From the NCBI RefSeq assembly GCF_028389875.1, contig NC_084675.1, positions 20,360,412 to 20,424,411 of the forward strand: a stretch of DNA of 64,000 bases, written 5' to 3'. Origin of the DNA: Rhea pennata. Its lineage: Eukaryota; Chordata; Aves; Rheiformes; Rheidae. The notes below the pieces were generated by a model. It saw only the letters and a program-made list of their open reading frames with translations, had not been told where the DNA came from and did not search any database. The translations under genes were made by a program, and so were the position numbers. Positions 21,101-35,394 of this stretch are shown here, in pieces; positions within the stretch are counted from its first letter, which is position 1, and each line of letters opens with the position of its first letter.

Positions 21101-24100
21101 TCTTTTTCTGATTGAACACGTGCCCTGGCTCTCTCCTTCTAAGTCACTAGAGTAGCACTAGAGAGTCTGTTCTCAGGAGTCTGTGGGGTAGGAGTGGGTC
21201 TTATAAAGGGATGAAGTGAGGGTGTGCTTGGAAACATAGACATCTAAGTGCCATAGCTATAAATCCTAAAGATACAGATTAAAATCATATTTTTTTAAAA
21301 AAGGAAAAAAATAAAACAGGAAAGGTGGGGGAAAAAAGACAACTCAGCTGTAGTGGTGCATGTCCACTGACATTGACATTTCTCAGTTGTATAAATATGA
21401 GAAACACAATAGCTTGATGTTTCTCTTTCGAAGTTTTCTGAAGGCAAATGTCTTCAAGTTCCCGAGGTCCATCCAGCAACAAGACTAGCTGGTAAGCTAC
21501 TCTGACCTCTGGCATTTCCCAGTTCCCAGTTTTTAATACTTACTTTGGCCATGTTAATACACTTTTAACATAGTAGTAGTATTTATAACTTATTTCATAA
21601 CCAGGCCTGTGACCCAGGTTGGAGTATGAGATCTTATACTTTAAGAAACCATCTGCTATAGTCTTTGTATAAACTGGAGTAAATTTAACAAGGCAAATCA
21701 ACCTTAACAGGGGAACCTTTTCCATGAAATATGCAATCTATGATGCTTAGAAACCATAAGCAACCGCTTCTGGGTTTTTTTTTTCTGCTTAGCCTAAGCC
21801 TAGTTTGAATGAAATACACCAGATTACTCACTACATTAGCTCACTCTTTCATATTGTTTACAAAGATTTATAATCAGTGTTTAATAAAAATACTGTAGAG
21901 TAGAGCAAGCATCTACAAATGTAATTGTTAAAAGGAGTCAAATGGGAGGACTGTCTCTGCCTGAGTATAAATAGTTTTTTTTTTTCCCTCTAGAGTTTGT
22001 TGAGCGTTTTTGCTCTGATGAGGAAGTTTCTTACAGAATCTTACAATTCATAACTTCAGCTGTTTCCATTTACTTCAAGATGAAAAGCAGAGTAACTGTT
22101 TGCTCTTGATGGAAACAGAAGGTCTGATTTCCTCAGAACAGAGCAAGCATTTCATCTGCTGCAGTACAGGGTACGCTACGCATAGTAGCACGGTGGCTCA
22201 GATTTTTGGAACTGGATATGAATATAGTTTCATGCACACGATGTGTGATTGTGAGTGGTCTCGTGCACGGACTGTTTGGTCTACTGGTCCAAAACCCTGG
22301 AAGTGTTAATGCAAGAGGAGACAATAAGGTGGAGATACAGCAAGGAAATAAAACAATTTTAGAGCATTATATCCAGCAAATGAAAAGTGTTTGAGTAGGA
22401 CATGGGAGAACTCTTGTAACGTTCTTGAACTGATTTTCACCCCTGTTCACCTCTGTTATACACACAGACGCTCTCTCTTTCTTCAGACAGTGGGAGAAAA
22501 ACCCTTACAAACATCTTAGATTTGTAGTTACTAGTGAAGGAAGTCTTTTTCAGCAGGACAGCTGTGTTTCTTGGCACTGTAGAGTGTTTACACCCACATG
22601 TAACAAGAAACCAGTGTTTTGTCATCTGCTGTGTGATGAACTCTTACGTTTTGAAAAAAAGTGATGGAAACCTGATCAGGGCTTGTGAGATTCTGAGAGC
22701 CATTAAATAAATCTTGCCATTTTAGAGTGTTTGTGCAACTAATATTGCACACATTTCACGTTATTTGCAGCTTTTTTCCCGTACCACTAGCCTCATTCCT
22801 ACCATGTGGGCTTGATTTTACCTCTTATTTTTCTTTTAGTGCAATGTAGGTTTTTCTCCAGTGTACCAGATCTTTTGAATGCTTCCCATTTTTCTGCCCA
22901 GATTTGGGTGGAGTGTGTATTTCCAAGCATAGTGCAACAGAGCCCTACATCCTTGGCTTACCTTTCACTGAGCAAAGAAGTGCCCTAGATGGGATGAGAT
23001 TATCACGCAGAGCAATACTTGCCAAACCAGGGCAGATTATTGGAGTACCCGGCTGGCGCTGATTGCTCAGCTCTGTGATCTCTGCTCCAAGAGTATTTGG
23101 TAAAAGATAAAATACCAGATGAGAGCAAGAGAGCTGAAGCAGTTCCTGCCTCATCCCTTTCACAGAGGTTGCTGTCCTTGTTGCTTCAGTACACAGTTGT
23201 GTTCCTCTGGTCTTCAGCATTGCCAGGTTCCCCCAACCTGGAAATAGGTTATAGCTTATTTCAAAGCCCTGGGCTATGAAAGACTGCATCTGGGTCAGCT
23301 TTCTGTGTGGTCCAGCTGTCTTTACTGGGGCAGCATAGGCCCTGAGAGGAAGGTGGGACAGTAAATTGCTTCCACCTTCTCTTTTTATTCCATATGTGGG
23401 TAGTCCAGGACCTTCACAAAACCGGTGTGGATCTGTTTCTCACAGATGCTTTCCAGAGCAAAAAATACCAGCTGTCTCTTTATTTCCTGTTTTCAAGTTA
23501 TGCTGACCTGCTCTATTTGAGTGAAACCATCATTAAACAAATGATCTTAAACTGTAAACACAGCCATTCTCTGCAGTATAAAGAGCAGTCCTGAAGGTCA
23601 GACTGGCTTTTTACAGCTTGGGCCCTATTATGTATTACACAAGCAAGAAGCATAACGTGTGGTTTTGTACTGGCTAATGTACCACTGAGATCAGAATTAC
23701 AACAAAGTGTTGTGATACCTTTGAAAGAGTGCGGTGCAAGTCACCTGCTCCCAGAGCTGACTCAGAGCATGCACTTCCCCAGACAGGGATCAAGTTGCAG
23801 CCTGTAGTGGTGATTTCCAACATTAAACACGAGGTATGTCACTGATCAGAGTCCAAAACCGACATATTGTGCCCAGGCTTCAGGTTGGGCTGGCACCTGC
23901 CCAGTGCAAGATGAGAAGATGCAAAGGTTGGGGGGAAGGAAGGTGAAGCAGTGAAACTCTGTCTGCTGGAGGTTGTGGGCTTCCAGGGAAGTAAAATAAG
24001 GCATTGAAATAAGAGATGGGAGAACTCAGATGGGAGAACTTGCTGTATGGCCTCAGGCATGCTAGTTCTTCTCTTGTACCTCTTCTCTCCATCTCTTCTA

Positions 24101-26080
24101 GTCACACTGCAAGCTTGCTATGAGAGATTGCCCATACAAGTATTTGAAGAGTGCAGGGCACGAGGGCCCTGGTTTTGCTTAAGTGCTTTTCTGATATGCA
24201 TTGTAAGAAAATGGGGGAAAAAGAGCATTGTCCTTGCAGGTTACCCTGGAGCCACCTTTTATTCTTATTCGATGCAAGGAGCCCCCCTTCCTTTCGCTCC
24301 TCCATTCGGAAGTAGTGTACCTGCAGAGCAGTGCAGCTACACAACGTGAGACGTGCTGACTCCAGTAGCTTGAGGTGTAGCAGAAACCCTCTCCCGTGCA
24401 AAAGTGGCTGTGCAGCCCTTCTTGGCATGAGTGTGAGGCCACCACCGAAACTGCCTGTTACGTGGTACTTCATGCCACTCAGGAAGAACAGGCTGTTTCT
24501 ATGGCTACTACTGTCTTTATGCCTCTCTCTCTCAAACACAAGTACGTCTGAGTCTGATGAGATCATGTATTACAGAAAATAATTACGTGCTTCTTTACGC
24601 TGCAGCATTTGTTGAGCTTGTAGGTATCTGACTCCTCAAAATAAAGAATTTTCCACGTAAGGTATTGTTGTAAGTGGAAAGGATTTTCCCAGGACTTATA
24701 AATACATCTAGTTTGCCCTCCAAAACCCTTGTTCTGGTTTCCATGGCAACAGGTCTGATTTTTTTGATGCTGTTTCCTCCTCTCTTATCATCTTGGGCGG
24801 GAAAGAGTTGCTGTCCCCTTCCCATAGCAGTGTGGTGGACAAGCAAAACAATTGTCTTGCAGGAAAACCTGCAGACCTGAAACCAGAAACGTCAGGCAGG
24901 TTTTTTGGAACGTGGGTGAGGAATGCATGAGAAGATCGTCGCTTCAAACTTGCCACAGGCTTCAGTCAGCTTTTTCGTACGCAAAAAGGCCGGTGCGTAT
25001 GTAGCTCCAGGAAAAGCATTCATATGCCCAGCTGTTATGTACTTACAAACTGACCCAGCAGCCCCCAATTTACACTGCATTGCCGTATAGGGCAATAACC
25101 AAACAAAGAAGATCTAGCCAGAGTATTTATACGGTATGTTCATAGATGGGTTAGTACTGAATGCTCTTTATTGTTTGAAATGGACTCTCGTCCCTTTTTC
25201 TCCCCTCAGTCGACCTATTTTCAGTAATGGATTCCAAAGACTGTCTTTTTGATAAACTAATCACCGATCAGCCATATACTGTCAATCTGATATGGCAAGT
25301 CTGAGAGAATGGGTAGCAAATAATCCACAGCTGCTCTGCAATAATCTTTGTAGTGTTTTCTTGTGCTATTAATGTTTCTGTGCAAAAAGGAGATAGAGGG
25401 CCACCAATAGTCTGTGGTTCAAATATTTACCACCATTCTAAATTGATAAAGAGGTTGTTTTTACTCAGGGATGTTGAATCAAAGAAGCCTTAGAAAACAA
25501 ACTCCTTAGAAAGTTGTGGAGAGGGTCTAGACTCCATTTTCTTGCAGAAGAGAATTACCCAGATACCTGCATCTTTCTGGTTCATAGGTACCTCCAAATG
25601 TGCAGCTCATGAAGATTGCAGATGAAATGTTCCTTTTTTGCTTACCACAGAGTTCCTCATAATTTCTGCTAGTGTTGGAGAGTAAAAGACATTATGAGGC
25701 CATATAGAAAGGTATCATTGTATAATGACATCCTAATCTGAAATACATTTGGGACAGGATAGTGTGACAGATCGTCTGTCTGTTCCTTAAATTAGTGAAC
25801 AGCTGCTGCAAGTGTTTAATGGGAATGCTGGAGTTTCCAACCCTTCTTTTGGGGTGGAACATCTAAGTGTGAGTTAGATATTCCCATCAAGACAGAATGC
25901 AGCAATAAGTGTTTTGATGAAAATACACACCATTTTAATCTGTGCAGAGAGATCACATCTGTAACTTGTCTTAGAGGCTAATCTTTGAATCCTAAACAAA
26001 GAACGCTTTGTCCCTAACTAAGCAATACCTAATGTGCCTCATGGTAGGATGAAATTGCCTATGAGCATCATTGAAAGCCA
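18200..26080. other. Intergenic sequence right of the MEAK7 promoter
   Basis: No supported gene, RNA gene or recognised mobile element. Open frames up to 154 residues (for example 20089-20427 on + and 24102-24566 on -) show no family signature or splice context. A 10-bp-arm hairpin lies at 20880-20902. Unannotated noncoding exons cannot be excluded. Confidence 0.6.
20880..20902. repeat. Short perfect inverted repeat
   Basis: The 10-bp arms AAGAGCCTTT and AAAGGCTCTT flank a 3-base loop GCA. Confidence 0.9.
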
Positions 26081-26290
26081 AGCACGATTAAGAGTGAATC
26101 GATATCAGGCACAACGCAAAAGCGGTTCAGTGGTTGTGCTAAATAACCATGCACAGGTTTTCCATTTGGTCATGACTGAAACATGATGATCAGGCTGCTG
26201 GAGCAGCGAGTCCCTCGGCGAGAATGAAGTCATAGCAGTACAATTTGTAGTTGGGCAGCCAAGCAGAAACAATATAAACGCACTTGTTTT
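26080..26290. promoter_or_regulatory. Candidate noncoding regulatory block
   Basis: The block is of mixed composition without simple repeats. It contains ATCGAT, TGATGATCA-like and TCATGACTGAAACATGATGA elements. The regulatory role is a guess from texture alone. Confidence 0.2.
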
Positions 26291-29109
26291 CTCTGCACTA
26301 CTGTTATGATCTAGGGGTTTAAAAAAAGTGAGTTGTTTGCTTGAAAAAGTACTGATCCTGTGGATTTGGTATGACTTAGGAAAGCTCTTGCCTTCTGTAA
26401 ATTTATAAAAGCAGTGAATTTATGCTTTGACTAAAGTGAGAAGATGGAAAATAGACGCAAAGTTTGCTAACTGAACATAGTGTAACGTGTTACTGTGCAT
26501 TGCATTTTTAACTTTTCAGATATTACCATTTGCTTCTCTAAATTGCCATCACATGACAAACAGTTCCATGCTTTTATATACCAGGGCATAAGAAGAGAAA
26601 TGATTTTTACAAGTTTGGGTTTGTTTCATTTCTTGTGGTATGACTTGATGTGATATTGCATCCTAAGGAAGTATTTGGTTGAACTAAATTTTGCTTGTGC
26701 CACTGTTTGAAAATTCCCTCAAATAGTTAAAGTTTCTTGCTTTTCATGTAGCCAAGGGCAGGTTTAGAGGAAATGCATGTGACATGGAGTTAGTCATCTT
26801 TAAATAATCTTGAAAGCAGGGAACCCTACAGTAATAGGAGGCTGATAATAAGCTCTGTAGTGCGATCTTCAGTAAAACTTTTCTCATGACATGGAATAAA
26901 TTTAGGAGCTGCCATTCATTTGTTTGTTTGCTTTCTCTCAGTGGGAGAATATATTCTCTGGTAGCTGAAGTATTAATTATTGTTGTAAAATAGTGTAATA
27001 CTGTCTTAGGATCACACACATAGAAGCTAACATAATTTGAGACAAGGTAAAAATTAATAAGATTCCAACCCTGGTATGAAAAATGTGCTAAGTTCTCTTT
27101 GTCTGTGTTAGGAGATAACTCTTATGCTGGAAGAATAGGAGTGGAAGCAAAGAATGGGGTTTAAAAGAACCACTAGACTTGATCTAACCCTGTAATTTTT
27201 TATTTTTGCAGGCTTCTGCTGTCAGACCATCTGCAGCTGTTGTCAGTCAACCAATGATCTGACCTCTCAGAGGTAGAAACCCATTCTATTCCCTAGCTGA
27301 TCATTCAAGTCTTTTTATTCAAGCATTTAAATTGGATTTTATTCAATTTTATTTAAACCCATTATATTAGTGCTTAATGAACATAGTCCCTCCTACTCTA
27401 CTCTGTGGCATCCCTTTGTATCTCAGCATTTTATTCTTTTTTTTTTCCTATACATACTCATTTCCCTTAATCCTTCATGCTAATATGTCTTTCCTTTTTC
27501 CATTTTCTTTCTCCTTCTGATTATTATTAAATGCCTGGATGGTACTTAAATGTCAAGAAAGCCCTGAGAAATGTCACATATTGAAGGAGAACATGACAGT
27601 TTATGCTTATAAAGCCCTGAGCATGGTTGAGTCTGCTTTACAGGCCATGAGACTGTTTTGTTCACCTCTCAAAAGAAATAGATCTCTTGAGAGGAAAAGA
27701 TTTATGTTGATGATGATGTTTTGGTGTTGAACCTTGATACGGAAATTGGAGGTTCAGAAATGAATCCTATCTTCTCCCTGGTTCATCTCTGCCCTGACAT
27801 GATAATAGGTCACTTGGAACAATCAGATGGTTTCATTTATTATTAATGCTAACACATGGCAAAAGCAATCTGGAGATTCACTGGGTGCATGTGGGTCTGT
27901 TGATGGAAATGTAAAGGGTGCATGATCATCAATTTGAAAATAAATGAGAGTGGCAAGTGCCAAAGAGGTGGAGGGTCAGTAGAAGGCTTAAATCTAGCTG
28001 AAAGAATAGGGTGATGTTTTATTTTACAGTCAGATGCACATCTTAAGTTACATAAAGTGAAAATGCCTAAAGCACGGCATGCAGTTTACATGAGTATTAT
28101 GTTACTTTGCTGTACTTCAGTTTATGCAAATATACATTTGTAAACCTTTACAAAAATTTTGATACTTGCTGAGTGTACTTTTCGCTGTTAGAGAACTATA
28201 TACCAAGACTCTGTACCAAGACAAACAAGAAGGATATGACTCTTATCTATTCATCTTAGTAGCCTTCTTCTGTATTTATGTTGGGGGAGGAAATAGAAGT
28301 CCTGAGGCCATGAAGGAAGAGCAGCTATAGAGTGTGAATATTATTTGAAAGTGATCTTTTTTTCTACACCCACTTAGGTAGTCTAAAGAACAACGATTCT
28401 TACTTCTGCTATGGAGTAGGAACTGTGTGAATTTGCCCTGAAGTGTGATACAGAGCAGTGAGTTTTCTCTCTAGTCTCCCCCTCTGTTTGCTCCATAGAC
28501 ACTGCTCGTCGTAACAGGAGCACGTGATTCAAAACGGCTGAAAAAATCAGGAACAGAAGGAGCTCTCTATACATTTTCCTACTGTTCCCCTAAAGAAAAA
28601 GATTATATTGACAGGCTTTGTGCACAATTATCTTATTTGAATGTCTTAAAGACGGGTTCCTGAGAGAGTAGTGTGTTATTCAAAACCCCTACCCTAGTCT
28701 GTGATGTATTGCCAAAGTCCCCTGGCCTCCTCCAAATGTTTTCTGGATTCATCTTACAGGAGAGCTTTCCCTCCTGGTGGCCCAAAGCCCCAAAGATAGT
28801 AATGTGTTGCTGTGACACAGTTCCAGATACGTCAGCTCTGTATCTCCCAGAAGTCTTGGGAATGGTTTTACTTTGCACTTTGTAACTGCATCTCATCAGT
28901 GGCACTGGAGGAGGAAGCTGTGAAAGGTTAACAAACCCCCACCAACAAATTGCTTGGGAGCATAGGGGAGAAGGAGACGCGCAGCGGTTTTCCCATGCTT
29001 AGGCTGCAGCAGCTAACACAGCGCCACGGATCAATGAAACTCCAGAAAGGCTGATGGAGTTTTTCCCCACAGAGCAAAATATTAACTAAGTCAACTGATT
29101 GCATTTTCA

Positions 29110-29520
29110 TTTCTTGAGGGAGCGCTCAGCCCACACATCCTATTGTGCGTCTGATCACAAAGAGGCGTCTGCTGGGGCAATATTGTGTTATCTCACAGCT
29201 GCTTTGTGCTACGTCCTGAGCTAATGCCTGTGATGTCGAAAGGAAATGGAAATTCTCGCTCAGAAGACCTACCGGAGAGAGAAATGTATTCTTGTAAATT
29301 CAGCGTCCCAAACTTAGGAAATTGCAGTAGCTGCTGCTGAAAAATACAGTGACAAACCCTATCTGTCTCTAGTGTTTCCATAATGCACTACAGATTGCCA
29401 ATTAACTGCATACTTAATGCTGTGTAATAAGGACAGATAATAGGCTGTATTAATGTAAGTCCCTCAGAGACAGTGGAGATACATCACAATGTGTTCTCAA
29501 ACAGCATATTTTTATTAAAA
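29110..29520. promoter_or_regulatory. Candidate conserved noncoding element
   Basis: A non-repetitive block. It holds a part with TTTGTGCT and CAATATTGTG and then an AT-rich part with several ATTAA/TTAAT cores. No coding frame is convincing. Function is inferred. Confidence 0.25.
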
Positions 29521-31498
29521 CAATGCCTGCAAGCTCCTGTCTGGTACTAGAGACCTATTGTGCTGGGAACTGTACACGTAATGAAAGGCCAGATTTACAA
29601 CACAGTCCTATTTAGTGAAGCACTTAATTGCTTACTTCAAGTGCCAGTTTAAATAAACTGATCTCATCTATTTTTTAATTAAATGTGGGAAATTATTATT
29701 ATCGTTTGGCTGGTTGGGACACATGGTTTTTAACTCCTACTTCTAGTACAAGGGAAACTGTAAATAGTCTCTTAGTTTATTAAGATTAAAATGAGAATGT
29801 TTTGTCACAGACACATACCATCAAACAATGGCATTTGGAGAACTTAGGATAATGCTCACTCAAATCAGTCACTGATCTTGTGCTAATTTACAGACAACCT
29901 TTTGTTGGCCAGTTTGGATTTAGATTTTAATTTTAATAAGAAGATGTCATTTTTAAAAATACACATTTAATTTTTACAGATTAATTAAGTATTCCCCTGC
30001 TCTACTGAACATAATGTAAGTGATGACCTTTCACTGCTTACAGCTGTCTTAGTATTTTATTACAATATTTCAGGGAAGCAATGCAATAAATAATAATTAT
30101 TATCCAGAGGGGAAAAAGGAAAAAAATCTGTATCTTTTAAAACCAAGTTATATTGTCACAGGATTGTTAAGTCTAAGTTAAAAATGCATCTTCACATTTT
30201 GTTTTCATTTACTGCTAAAGGAAGATTTTCCTGCGTAACTGTCACAACCATAAGAGAATCATGTAATTTTTTCAGTTTAAATGTTTTCTGAATGTTTTAT
30301 GTTTGCCTCGTGTAACTGAAGACATTATAAAACAGGCAGAAAACTAGCTGATTTTTGACTATCTGAGCATTGCTCATCTGTTTTGAGTGAGATTTTCAGA
30401 AAGGAGAAAGCTGACCACTTGGATTTGCTGCTGTCAAGAAGACAATGAATTTTTTTGTTACTTCCTTTCGTCTCTTGAGGTTGCCATGTGACTGGTTAGG
30501 CAAAAATTGAGTCGTGCACCTCTAGGTGTAAAAAGCGCCAGATTGGGCCTGTCCCTCCCTGCCTTGTCATGTATTATGCATCTGAACCTCATGATAATTT
30601 CATACGATTCTAGTGTCTAGAAATAGTGTCCTCAAGACCTCTGGGTCTTCCTAGTGGCAGGCACCAAATAAATTAAGCATTCAGCTCCACCTTCACTTTT
30701 GTGCTACAGACTCAGCTTAGCTTAATTCCCAGGAGGAACAAGGCTGCATTTGCCAGTTACAACAAGGGATATTTTATTTATTACCCCTGGAAGCACGAAG
30801 TGGTTGTGTCCAATGGGAGAGTCATCTTGTATTAGCTTATTGCAAGCCCATGTGCAAAAGACATTACTATTTTAGAACAATTTACCTTTTCTATGTTCAT
30901 AGGGAGAAGTCGGTTCAATAGATTACAACTGGATGCATTTATTTTCTCTAAGTGTTTTTTTTTCTGTTCTCAAAGTTTTTTTTAATAATTTCAAAATACA
31001 AAATCAAACTCCACTAATCCAGTCAAAGATGTTAGTAACCCGAGCACTGGTTAAAAAACAGAGAGAAAACTGCCACCATCTCTTTTCCATCTTGATGAGG
31101 CTGTTTTCTTTTAACCCCCTCTGTTTTCTGCCAGCCTGGGAACTCTCTGCATTGCTTGTAGGCAAATGCCTGCGTTGTGGAAATGCTGATTAGAACCATT
31201 TGGTCTGGATTGGTAGTAAAGTGCTTAGGGGAACTCACTCCCCCAGTGCAAGATAAAAGTGTTGATTCTTTACATGTGACAGATTGCAGGAGGTTTCTTG
31301 CTTCTTAGACCTTCAGCTGCGAGAGGAAGTTTTCCTGAATCTAAAATCTTCTGAACGTTATAACCAAATTCCATCCAAATTTTTCCATAACAGAGAAAAT
31401 TTGCTCCTACCTCCTTTTTTTGTTTTTTTAATTTACTCTTTTTTCAATAAAAAGTCCTCTTTGAATGTAAGAATGGATTTTTTTCTAACCCTAAGAAA
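29520..31498. other. AT-rich intergenic stretch
   Basis: AT-rich with scattered TTATTA and TAATTAA words. No gene, tandem array or recognised element is seen. Confidence 0.5.
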
Positions 31499-31548
31499 TC
31501 ACTAGATGATCTCCAGAGGTCCCTTCCAGCCTTACTGATTCTATGATA
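31498..31548 (+). mobile_element. CR1 LINE 3'-terminal fragment (about 50 bp)
   Basis: CTAGATGATCTCCAGAGGTC followed by CCTTCCAGCCT and GATTCTATGA is the extreme 3' end of CR1 in + orientation, ending in the family's terminal octamer. Confidence 0.9.
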
Positions 31549-31667
31549 AACATAGCAACATACCAGCACGTTGCCATTCTCGTCTCTGGATGCAAAATAG
31601 TTCAGCAGCTGATGGTGACCTACCACTCGCAGAGAAAAGCAGAAGATTAAAAAAAAAACTTATATCT

Positions 31668-31765
31668 GTGTGAATGTATGCGTACGTACGTGTGTATGCA
31701 CACATTAAAAGCACACATGTATATACACACAAATGCGCACCTTTAAGCATGTGTGTGTTAGTACA
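31668..31765. repeat. Degenerate alternating purine-pyrimidine (GT/AC/GTAC) tract
   Basis: Interrupted TGTATGCGTACGTACGTGTG followed by ACACAC and TGTGTG words. It is a decayed CA/GT-type microsatellite. Confidence 0.7.
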
Positions 31766-32089
31766 TTGGATAGATATAAAATAAGCTTCTTTTCTGTTTG
31801 CTGTCTTGGAGGCTTCATTTCGGAACAGCCAGAGCAGCCCCTCAGCCGCAGGAAGGGTTTCAGCCTTTCGAAGCACGCCCCGAAGCTGCCGGCTGTGTTC
31901 GTCCCACCGTACCAGCTGCCGGCAGTTCTCCCCTGACTTTGCAGAAGTGTATTCTTCTTCTGCAGCAACTTTGCTATTCTGGTGCCACAACTGAGCGATA
32001 GCAGGAACTGACAAACGCTTTTTTATGTGTGTAGATCTACTATATACTTAACAAGCAATATTGTCCCCAGCACCTCCACAGACGCACTC

Positions 32090-32330
32090 TTGTAAATCTG
32101 AATTGAAGCCCATTCAGGGCACTTCATTTTAAGTGGTTTCATTTTACTGTAATTACCAAGTCATGTGAGGAAGAGCTGAGCAATTGTCTGCACAACAATG
32201 GAGATGAAATAAAGATAGCCGCTAATTAATTCCATCTAGGTTATAATTAATTTTGACTGAGTTGCTCAGGACAATATCCCTAAGTCTCGCAGACTTCTAT
32301 AAAGAGGACTGGTCGCCAGCTGCTGCTGTT
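32090..32330. promoter_or_regulatory. Candidate conserved noncoding element
   Basis: Non-repetitive and non-coding, with GCTAATTAATTCC, GTTATAATTAATTTTG and CTGTAATTACC, typical homeodomain-type sites. Function is inferred. Confidence 0.3.
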
Positions 32331-35300
32331 TGATTTTTAAAGCAGATGGGGGCTATTTTCAGCAATTGCTTGAAAGGAAATGATGAGGATGAGGGTAGAG
32401 AGTGATTGATTGACTTTGAACAGGCCTGGGGTAAGGCTGCTAGAAGGAATGCTCTGAGGATGCACTAGTCTCTGAAGTGTCTTTTAAAGGCTTAGAATGG
32501 AAAGGCTGTGTTGTAGGTTGCCTGTAAATTTGTAAGAATCCCTTTTCTATTCTGCTCAAAAAAATTAAAAATCTGTGCTGAAAAGTTATGTCAGTAAATG
32601 TTTTATTGTACGCTGCATGTTTCATCTGCTTTGGGTTGTGCTGGTGGTGAGGGCTGTGAAGTAGAATAGGTACATGAATGTTTCTAGTCTTTGGTTTATA
32701 GACGTGAAAGATGAAAAATACGTATTAGATCATTACCCTAGTTCTGTCTGTCAGTGCAGAATTGTTCTCGTGTTCATTATGCAGTAAGCCGCAGTGAATA
32801 ATTTATTAAAACTAATTTATCTGAGAAATTCTGCCACTTCTTTTGTTTGCTGACAAATTGCAAAATTCTCAGACGGATTTGTTGTTAGAAATTATTCATA
32901 AATTTCTGGAATAAATAAATCTCAGCTTTCTGGTCAGCTGTGCTCATTGAAAGTAATGGGTGACAGTGTCAGCTTCTCAAACAACAAGGTATTTAGATTT
33001 CTTAACTGAGTAGCTTCTAGAGCTAGTTAATACCTGGGCATGCTTTTAGTCATGCATTTGAATGTAAAAGGTAAAAGTTAAGGTAGGAAATTAGCTTTGG
33101 CTGAGTAACTATAGTACAGTTCCTTTGTAAGAACAGCAGATACGTGAGAACTTTGAGATGAAATTTTAAAAGTTTCTACCACCCTTGCAAATGTTAATGG
33201 AGAAAAACAGTCAGTATGTTTGCCTCCCTGTGAGATGCATTATGAATCAATAGGGAAGCTGGCAATTTAAACTTTAAATTATGGTGGATCAGACATTTTT
33301 TTTCTAAGAAATTCTTGATAATCAATTTACAGTTTTCTGTGTTAAATTTACTGCTTACAGTCTCTTTGGCCACCTTAATTTATTCCTTTTTTTTTCCTGC
33401 TGTACTATTTACACAGTCTTATTAGCTCTTAAAGGCCAGAATCAATGTGCTTTTATAGGTGAAATTCCCACCGAAAGCACTGAGAAGAGAAATCCTCTAA
33501 GATATTAGATTAGCAAGCTAAGTCTTGCACAGAGGTTCTTAAGTTTGTTTAAGTGTGTTCCCCAACATAGTCCTTCCACTGTGCACGATATGCAGCTCTA
33601 ATACAAACCTGTTCTTGGGTACTGTTTAGTCTGAGAGAATTTACAGTTCTGCTTTGAAGAAAGCATCAGTCTACCAACTGGAAACATGGCTTGCATCATC
33701 TGTTAATTTCACCTTGGATTTGCTAATTTTGTTTAATCTATTAGTGGCGTCTTTTGGTTTTTATTCAGGAAGGCAGTAGTGTTTCCCAACGTGGCTGCAG
33801 TCTAAATAGGTGAAACACAGAGAGGAAAATCAAATTAAGGAACTGAAAAAAAAAAAAAACTATTTCAAATGAAGTAGAAGGGAGTTCAGGAACTAACTTC
33901 AGTGGAGCTAGAATTTCTCCTAGGGAAGAATTACTGTACAGTGATAGCTGAGTTTTTTTTTTTTTTTCTTTTTTCCCCTCATGAGGACTAATTAACCCAG
34001 GCAGGGCTCCTTGCTGCAGGGACCTCCACCTCCCCTTGCGTGGCACCACACTGCTCAGCACAAGTACACCCAAAATGATTTGCCAGTAGGTAATTAGGAA
34101 GTTGGTGTTGGAACTACAAACTTAAGTCTCCTGAAGTCTTTCCTCTTGTCTTAGGTACAGAAATCTATTCCCTTATTTCCCCTACAGTGTATTAATTTTC
34201 TGAAGCCAGTGAGATCGTTATAATGCTCTAACCTGTGTTCTGCATAATGGAGGCCACAGTTTCGCCTGGTAATTTTTGTGTAGAGCTCAAAAATCAGGCC
34301 TTGAATGCAAATTCTGCAGTAGCTACCTATGCCTTTTTCCCTCTGAGTACTGGTGTCCTTAAATTCTCTAGTTCTCTCAAGTAGGTGATGTGTTTCAATA
34401 GTTGTTTGTGGGCATATCTGTGTTATACAGAGCTGATACAATATTACTTAACCACCTCTAGTCGGGCTGGGCATCCCTACGGCAGCGTGTAGCATCCTGA
34501 GGACTTACTAGCTAAAGTAAGGAGTACAGCTTGTCACCAGCAATTGTGCTGAAGGCTTTAACAGTCTTTAACTGAGTTAGAGGAATTACGTTGATGCTGG
34601 GAGCAAGCTTTTCCGTAGGAGAGAGGCATGTCCCATCTATTTTATATAGCAGTAATAATCCTGGTTTATAATCCTGCCAAATATATGTCTATCCTTTGAA
34701 ATAAATGAATACTGGAGTAGGGTTTTTTCCCTTCAGTTCTTCTTTCTTAGCAATATGGTACATCTCTCAGTTGCAGCTGCAGGCTCTGTAAAACATTGCA
34801 CTGGCAGCTTCACTGCCCTTCAGCAACTTCCAGCCTGCCTGGACACCATAAGTAAATTGTCCTACAAGACACTAACACAGGCTGAGGCAGGAGAGTCATA
34901 ACTTTGTGACTAGTACCTGTCCCCCCTGGAGTGGATGAGTAAGTCAGTTCTTTGTTTGAAGGGAGATCATTTAAGTGATTCACACGTTTGTTCCTTTTCT
35001 TCAAAGGATTCTCCTATGTTAGCAGTCTCACTTGGAAAGTGTTACCAAGGATTCAGGAAAGATCTACAGATGACAGTTTTGCATTGCTAACTTCTGGTTT
35101 ACTCAGGTATGTTGTTAAATTAGCCATAATTCCTTATCTACTTTCAGGCTGCATAACAGGAGCAGAAATCCCTCTGTGCTTACTAACTGACAAAATTAGC
35201 CCATGTTGCATTGAATATACATGGAAGACCTGTCCTTTTCCAAGATTTCAATGGTCTTCCTGATTAAGCTCTTAAGGAGAAAGAAGAGGAAGAAAAAAAA

Positions 35301-35394
35301 CATGGAACTCTCTGAAATCCCTGCCTGACAGTTTTCAGAGTTAATGCACATCTTTTCATCAATCTGGGATGTAAGAAATTTAGGAAGGAGCTTT
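32331..35394. other. Intergenic stretch
   Basis: No gene seen. It contains short A or T homopolymers near 33847, 33954 and similar, and AT-rich sequence. Confidence 0.5.

Noticed and set aside
24102..24566. 154-residue - strand open frame
   Set aside because: No domain, splice context or composition bias supports coding; overlapping frames exist on both strands.
31733..32014. Four or more overlapping frames on both strands near 31.7-32.0 kb
   Set aside because: Simultaneous openness in many frames reflects a locally GC-richer segment with few stop triplets; no family signature.
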